Positions 58,313 to 64,000 of a DNA stretch of 64,000 bases are shown one piece after another; the stretch's first letter is position 1; each line of letters starts with the position of its first letter. The translations under genes and the position numbers were made by a program. Below the pieces are notes generated by a model, which made no database searches, was not told the DNA's origin, and saw nothing but the letters and a program-made list of their open reading frames with translations. The DNA comes from Halicephalobus mephisto. Taxonomy: Eukaryota; Nematoda; Chromadorea; Rhabditida; Panagrolaimidae. The stretch lies in NCBI GenBank assembly GCA_009193035.1, contig SWDT01000261.1, forward strand, positions 91,524 to 155,523. Reading direction: 5' to 3'.

Positions 58313-59035
58313 AACTCCGCCGCTTCAACCCCTAACGATGAGGAGGAGTGGTCCGCCACCTCAACCCCTACCGATGAGGAGGATAGTTTCCGCCGCTTCA
58401 ACCCCTAACGATGAGGAGGACTGATCCGCCGCTTTCAAACCCTAACGATGAGGAGGAGTGGTCTGCCGCCTTCAACCCCTACCGATGAGGAGGACTGATC
58501 CGCCGCCTCAACCCTTAACGATGAGGAAGAGTGGTCCGCCGCTTTCAAACCCTAACAATGAGGAGGAGTGGTCCGCCGCTTTCAACCCCTAACGATGAGG
58601 AGGTGCAATTCCGCCGCTTCAACCCCTACCGATGTGGAGGATAGTTTCCGCCGCCTTCAATCCCTAACAATGAGGAGGAGCAATTCCGTCGCCTCAACCC
58701 CTACCGATGTGGAGGATAGTTTCCGCCGCCTTCAATCCCTAACAATGAGGAGGAGCAATTCCGTCGCCTCAACCCCTACCGATGTGGAGGATAGGTTCCG
58801 CCGCCTCAACCCCTAACGATGAGGAGGATAGTTTCCGCCGCTTCAACCCCTACCGATGAGGAGTGGTCCGCCGCTTTCAAACCCTAACGATGAGGAGGAG
58901 TGGTCCGCCGCCTTCAACCCCTAACGATGAGGAAGACTGGTCCGCCGCTTTCAAACCCTAACAATGAGGAGGAGCAATTCCGCCGCTTCCCATTTTAACC
59001 AATGAGGAAAAGCAATTCCGCCGATTCAAAACCTA
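58313..59035. repeat. G+C-rich satellite, about 37 bp unit
   Basis: Units of the form CCGCCGCYTCAACCCCTA followed by (A/C)CGATGAGGAGGA(G/C)TG(G/A)T recur about 19 times. Variants GATGTGGAGGATAGTTT and GAGGAGCAATTCCG(C/T)CG alternate in a 78-bp higher-order unit repeated at 58615-58800. Some frames are open across it (58568-58816, 82 codons), giving FRRLQSLTMRRSNSVASTPT-type repeats, but this follows from the repeat period and is not taken as a gene. Confidence 0.95.
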
Positions 59036-59751
59036 TGTTCGAGAAAAATGCCTGATATGGTGTCGATTCGCACCTAAAACAAAAGCGGTCATCTCCTGAT
59101 ATTACATGAAAGCCTACTGCTAATTGGGGTAGCAGTTCGTCAAATATGGAGTGCTAGTCAAATGGTATATGATATCCAGGATTGAACTGAATTTAAAGTA
59201 TGAAAAATTACTGTGAAGATTGAGTTTTGTAATTGAGAGGGGATAGAATTACTAATTGAATGCACTTATGAGAGACTTGGGGCGAGTGAGCTTGGAAAGA
59301 TAAGAAATGGTGATTGTGCAAACTCTAAAGGGAAGCCGGTATGAAATTTTTTAAAATTATTAAAATTTTATTACTTAATCAAATACTAGCTGGTAGTAAA
59401 CTAGGAGCTATTCTAAAGTCAAAAAACTTCAAATTGATTAAACAAGCAATAAAAGTACGAAATTTATGTATAAAGTGATCCAAAAGACTACATCGATTCC
59501 TTTCTTAATTTCGATAGTTTTTCTCTGGTTACAATGTGGCTAAGCCAAAAATGATGGAAAACGAAAGCAATCAGCTAATTCTGTGGCTCACTTTCTCTCC
59601 TGTTTTTTGAGGTCGAAAAATAAACTATTATATAAATATAGGTTTAATATATGCCTAATGCTGCAACCGCACTCAGAGATACTCAAACTAAATGGTTCAT
59701 ATATCGTAAAAAGCTGCAAGGGATGCAAAAGTTCACATCTCCCCAAGTCTC
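59036..59751. other. Spacer between two satellites
   Basis: More balanced composition than the introns. A perfect hairpin CTGCTAATTGGGGTAGCAG lies at 59118-59136. No gene was recognised. Confidence 0.35.
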
Positions 59752-59769
59752 TTGCAAGCTAAAGAATTG

Positions 59770-60081
59770 ATGTTTTTGAGCTCAATTACAAAACAAATCT
59801 TTGGCATGAATCTTCATACATTAAACCCAGCTAATCTCAAGATATCATATATCATTGATTTAGCATTTCGAAAGTCACGAAAAGCTGCCCAGATTAAAGT
59901 CCAATACAAAAATAAACCAACCTGCAGCCAGCCGAGTGGTGCTACTGGAGATACCGTCAACCAGAGGAAGAAGTCATTACGTCGAAAGTCCTGTCCACCA
60001 GAAGAGAGTCCGCCGCAGCTCCGATCGGAAGGAGAGAGTGAAAATGATTCTGATTCATTCGCAGGAGTGGGGCTTTTATAG
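59770..60081 (+). CDS. Candidate open frame of 103 codons next to the satellite
   Basis: Not recognised. ATG at 59770 to TAG at 60081. The first half is hydrophobic/basic (MFLSSITKQIFGMNLHTLN) and the second half is charged and Ser-rich (KKSLRRKSCPPEESPPQLRS, EGESENDSDSF). An antisense frame at 59957-60181 is also open. A TATATAAAA box lies downstream at 60148-60156, oriented as if transcription ran into the satellite. No splice signals decide the matter. Confidence 0.25.
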   Translation: MFLSSITKQIFGMNLHTLNPANLKISYIIDLAFRKSRKAAQIKVQYKNKPTCSQPSGATGDTVNQRKKSLRRKSCPPEESPPQLRSEGESENDSDSFAGVGLL

Positions 60082-60147
60082 TCACAGGAGTTGAGAAATT
60101 TGCATCGTAGTGGGAATGAACAGTCTTCACTTTGTCGAGGAAGCGTC

Positions 60148-60156
60148 TATATAAAA
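60148..60156 (+). promoter_or_regulatory. TATA-box-like sequence 70 bp before the terminal satellite
   Basis: GTCTATATAAAAACTCGG sits in G+C-balanced DNA, reading toward the satellite that begins at about 60224. It might drive transcription of the array; there is no other evidence. Confidence 0.3.
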
Positions 60157-60223
60157 ACTCGGAGAATGAAAAACCAATCATTCTCTCCTTCCGATTGGAC
60201 TGGCGGTCGGTTCTCTCTGGCAG

Positions 60224-63200
60224 ACAGGACCTCTAGAGTTTGTAGATTCATCAATAAGCTTGACTTTAGAAAGGATATAGTTTTCTAGTAGACGAGGCTT
60301 CTAGACTAGGCAGATTCTTCTTCGATAAGCTTGACTTTAGGTTGGATTCATCTGGTATTCGAGACTTCTAGAATTTGTAGATTCTTCTCTGGCTAGGTTG
60401 ACTTTAGGTTGACGTTTTCTGGTAGAAGAGACTTCTAGACATGGCAGAATCCTCTCTGGTTACTTTGACTTTAGGTTGGAGTTTTCTGATAGCAGAGAAT
60501 TATAGGTTCGTTGATTCGTTTTTGGTTAGCTTCACTTTAGGTTGGAGTATTCTGGTAGAAGAGATTTCTAGACATGGCAGAATCCTCTCCGATAAGCTTG
60601 AATTTACGTTGGAGTATTCTGGTAGCAGAGAATTGTAGGTTCGTTGATTCGTTTTTGGTTAGCTTGGCTTTAGGTTGAAGGTTTCCGGTACAAGAGAATT
60701 CTAGGTTCGTTGATTCGTTTTTGGTTAGCTTCACTTTAGGTTGGAGTTTTCTGGTAGAAGAGATTTCTAGGCATGGCAGAATCCTCTCCGATAAGCTTGA
60801 ATTTAGGTTGGAGTATTCTGGTAGCGGTGAATTCTAGGTTTGTAGATTCGTTTTTGGTTATCTTGACTTTAGGTTGAAGTTTTCTGGTAGCAGAGAATTG
60901 TAGGTTGGTTGATTTTTTCTGGTTAGATTGATTTTAGGTTGACGTTTTCTGGTAGAAGAGATTTCTAGACATGGCAGAATCCTCTCTGGTTACTTTGACT
61001 TTAGATTGGAGGTTTCTGGTAGAAGAGAATTATAGGTTCGTTGATTTTTTTCGGTTATTTTGACTTCAGGATGGAGGTTGCTGGTAGGAGAGAATTGTAG
61101 GTTCGTTGATTTTTTTTCGTTAGCTTGGCTTTAGGTTGACGGTTTCTGGTAGAAGAGACTTCTAGGCATGGCAGAATCCTCTCTGTTAAGCTTGATTATA
61201 GGTTGACGGTTTCTGGTAGAAGAGATATCTAGACATGGCAGAATCCTCTCTGGTTACTTTGACTTTAGATTGGAGGTTTCTGGTAGAAGAGAATTATAGG
61301 TTCGTTGATTTTTTTCGGTTATTTTGACTTTAGGTTGCCGTTTTCTGGTAGCAGAGATTTCTAGGCATGGCAGAATCCTCTCCGATAAGCTTGACTTTAG
61401 GTTGGAGGTTGCTGGTAGCAGAGAATTGTAGGTTGGTTGATTCGTTTTTGGTTATTTTGACTTTAGGATGGAGGTTGCTGGTAGCAGAGAATTGTAGGTT
61501 GGTTGATTTTTTTTGGTTATTTTGACTTTAGGATGGAGGTTGCTGGTAGCAGAGAATTGTAGGTTGGTTGATTTTTTTTGGTTATTTTGACTTTAGGATG
61601 GAGGTTGCTGGTAGCAGAGAATTGTAGGTTGGTTGATTCGTTTTTGGTTAGGTTGAATTTAGATTGGAGTATTCTGGTAGCGGTGAATTCTAGGTTCGTT
61701 GATTTTTTTTGGTTATCTTGACTTTAGGTTGGAGTTTTCTGGTAGCAGAGATTTCTAGGCATGGCAGAATCCTCTCCGATAAGCTTGAATTTACGTTGGA
61801 GTATTCTGGTAGCAGAGAATTGTAGGTTGGTTGATTCGTTTTTGGTTATTTTGAATTTAGATTGGAGGTTTCTGGTAGCAGAGATTTCTAGGCATGGCAG
61901 AATTTTCTCTGGTTAGCTTGACTTTAAGTTGAAGGTTTCTGGTAGCAGAGATTTCTAGGTCTGTTGATTTTTTTTGGTTATTTTGAATTTAGATTGGAGG
62001 TTTCTGGTAGCAGAGATTTCTAGGTTCGTTGAGTTTTTTTTGTTATCTTGACTTTAGGTTGGAGCATTCTGGTAGCAGAGATTTCTAGGCATGGCAGAAT
62101 TTTCTCTGGTTAGCTTGACTTTAAGTTGAAGGTTTCTGTTAGCAGAGATTTCTAGGTTCGTTGAGTTTTTTTTGTTATCTTAACTTTAGGTTGGAGCATT
62201 CTGGTAGCAGAGAATTGTAGGTTCGTTGAGTTTTTTTGGTTATTTTGACTTTAGGATGGAGGTTGTTGGTAGCAGAGAATTATAGGTTCGTTGATTTTTT
62301 TTGGTGAGCTTCACTTTAGGTTGGAGGTTGCTGGTAGCAGAGAATTGTAGGTTGGTTGATTTTTTCTGGTTAGATTGATTTTAGGTTGACGTTTTCTGGT
62401 AGCAGAGACTTCTAGGCATGGCAGAATCCTCTCTGGTTCCTTTGACTTTAGGATGGAGGTTGCTGGTAGCAGAGATTTCTAGGTTCGTTGAGTTTTTTTT
62501 TGGTTATTTTGAATTTAGATTGGAGGTTTCTGGTAGCAGAGATTTCTAGGCACGGCAGAATTTTCTCTGGTTAGCTTGAATTTAGATTGGAGGTTTCTGG
62601 TAGCAGAGATTTCTAGGTTCGTTGAATTTTTTTTGGTTATTTTGAATTTAGGTTGCCGTTTTCTGGTAGCAGAGATATCTAGGCATGGCAGAATCCTCTC
62701 CGATAAGCTTGACTTTAGGTTGGAGGTTGCTGGTAGCAGAGAATTGTAGGTTGGTTGATTCGTTTTTGGTTAGCTTCACTTTAGGTTGACGTTTTCTGGT
62801 AGAAGAGATATCTAGGTTCGTTGAGTTTTTTTTGGTTATTTTGACTTTAGGTTGGAGTGTTCTGGTAGCAGAGAATTGTAGGTTTGTAGATTCGTTTTTG
62901 GTTAGCTTGGCTTTAGATTGACGTTTTCTGGTAGCAGAGAATTATAGGTTCGTTGATTCGTTTTTGGTTAGCTTCACTTTAGGTTGGAGTTTTCTGGTAG
63001 CAGAGATATCTAGACATGGCAGAATCCTCTCTGGTTACTTTGACTTTAGGTTGGAGTTTTCTGGTAGCAGAGAATTATAGGTTCGTTGTTTCGTTTTTGG
63101 TTAGCTTCACTTTAGGTTGACGTTTTCTGGTAGAAGAGATATCTAGGTTCGTTGAGTTTTTTTTGGTTATTTTGACTTTAGGTTGGAGTGTTCTGGTAGC

Positions 63201-64000
63201 AGAGAATTGTAGGTTTGTAGATTCGTTTTTGGTTATTTTGACTTTAGGTTGCCGTTTTCTGGTAGCAGAGAATTGTAGGCATGGCAGAATCCTCTCCGAT
63301 AAGCTTGACTTTAGGTTGGAGTATTCTGGTAGAAGAGAATTCTAGGTTCGTTGATTTTTTTTGGTGAGCTTCACTTTAGGATGGAGGTTGCTGGTAGCAG
63401 AGAATTATAGGTTCGTTGATTTTTTCTGGTTATTTTGACTTTAGGTCGACGTTTTCTGGTAGAAGAGATTTCTAGGCATGGCAGTTTCCTCTCTGGTTAC
63501 TTTGAATTTAGGTTGAAGGTTGCTGGTAGCAGAGATTTCTAGGTTCGTTGAGTTTTTTTTGGTTATTTTGACATAGGATGGAGGTTTCTGGTAGCAGAGA
63601 ATTGTAGGTTCGTTGAATTTTTTTTGTTATCTTGACTTTAGGTTGGAGGTTGCTGGTAGCAGAGAATTATAGGTTCGTTGATTTTTTCTGGTTAGATTGA
63701 TTTTAGGTCGACGTTTTCTGGTAGAAGAGACTTCTAGGCATGGCAGAATCCTCTCCGATAAGCTTGAATTTAGGTTGCAATTTTCTTGTAGCGGTGAATT
63801 CTAGGTTTGTAGATTCGTTTTTGGTTATTTTGACTTTAGGTTGGATTCATCTGGTATACGAGACTTCTAGATTTTGTAGATTCTTCTCTGGCTAGCTTGA
63901 CTTTAGGTTGAAGGTTTCTGGTAGTAGAGAATTATAGGTTCGTTGATTCGTTTTTGGTTAGCTTGACTTTAGGTTGGAGTTTTCTGGTAGAAGAGATATC
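60224..64000. repeat. Long satellite array, about 66 bp unit, about 55 copies, runs off the window
   Basis: The consensus unit is about TTCTGGTAGCAGAGA(A/T)TT(G/C)TAGG, then either TTCGTTGATT(C/T)(G/T)TTTTTGGTTA or CATGGCAGAATCCTCTC(C/T)G, then GCTTGACTTTAGGTTGGAG. The CATGGCAGAATCC type is interspersed with the TTCGTTGATT type; neighbouring CATGGCAG units are often 133 bp apart (for example 60441 and 60574), i.e. a dimer. The left edge (60224-60420) is diverged, as at satellite borders. The array continues beyond 64000. Confidence 0.95.

Noticed and set aside
58568..58816. 82-codon open frame of 26-residue repeats in the 37-bp satellite
   Set aside because: Openness follows from a repeat whose higher-order unit (78 bp) is a multiple of three; neighbouring units shift frame and no start or splice context exists.
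63163..63345. Open frames inside the terminal satellite (also 60441-60638)
   Set aside because: They are short, scattered and occur in both directions across tandem units.

Overview
This is a eukaryotic window: genes are split by many short introns with GT donors and TTTCAG or TTTTAG acceptors, non-coding DNA is very A+T-rich, and there are no operator or Shine-Dalgarno features. The protein set (an MBL-1-like muscleblind, a DYN-1-like dynamin, a GLY-12/13/14-like GlcNAc-transferase I), tiny introns, a splice acceptor one base before an ATG (as in spliced-leader trans-splicing), and dispersed intronic phrases resembling those of rhabditid nematodes (tTACTGTAg, cGTGTCGgGACC, CCCGCGCAgA) point to a nematode, probably rhabditid. 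The species cannot be named from the sequence. Layout: bases 1-13069 are gene-poor, A+T-rich and full of locally tandem or dispersed repeats, with one unrecognised candidate gene near 900-1450. Bases 13070-17270 hold muscleblind (+). A cluster follows: the U5 snRNP 40K WD-repeat protein (-, 18896-20253) is divergent from a mitochondrial fission factor (MFF, +, 20494-21413), then a possible small gene (21564-22041) and a long VWA8 AAA/von Willebrand-A mitochondrial ATPase gene (+, 22368-29549). Bases 29560-34800 are repeat-rich with unassigned G+C-richer islands. A TBL1-like LisH/WD40 corepressor gene runs from 34903 to 40425 (+). Bases 40430-43370 hold local duplications and two weak candidates. 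A four-helix LAPTM-like membrane protein lies at 43372-44881 (+), dynamin at 47346-51094 (+) and MGAT1 at 55218-57773 (+). The right end carries two satellites: a G+C-rich one of about 37 bp period (58313-59035) and one of about 66 bp period (60224 to the window end, continuing beyond). How the genes relate: muscleblind and U5-40K both act in splicing. MFF and VWA8 are both mitochondrial and lie head to tail in a compact block, which would suit co-expression or an operon. Dynamin, the LAPTM-like protein and MGAT1 belong to endomembrane and Golgi traffic. Exon boundaries were derived by hand from splice consensus, phase continuity and recalled family sequence, so first exons of VWA8 and TBL1, and one TBL1 junction, remain open. 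Most interesting: a one-base disruption in an A8 run of VWA8; a terminal-inverted-repeat element family (3 copies) with a TTTCCGTTCGRGA end; a second dispersed family with a palindromic GTTGCGCGCAAC core; introns built from tandem units that each carry a splice-acceptor-like sequence; an alternative dynamin tail; and the two terminal satellites. No tRNA, rRNA, CRISPR or prokaryotic mobile element was seen.
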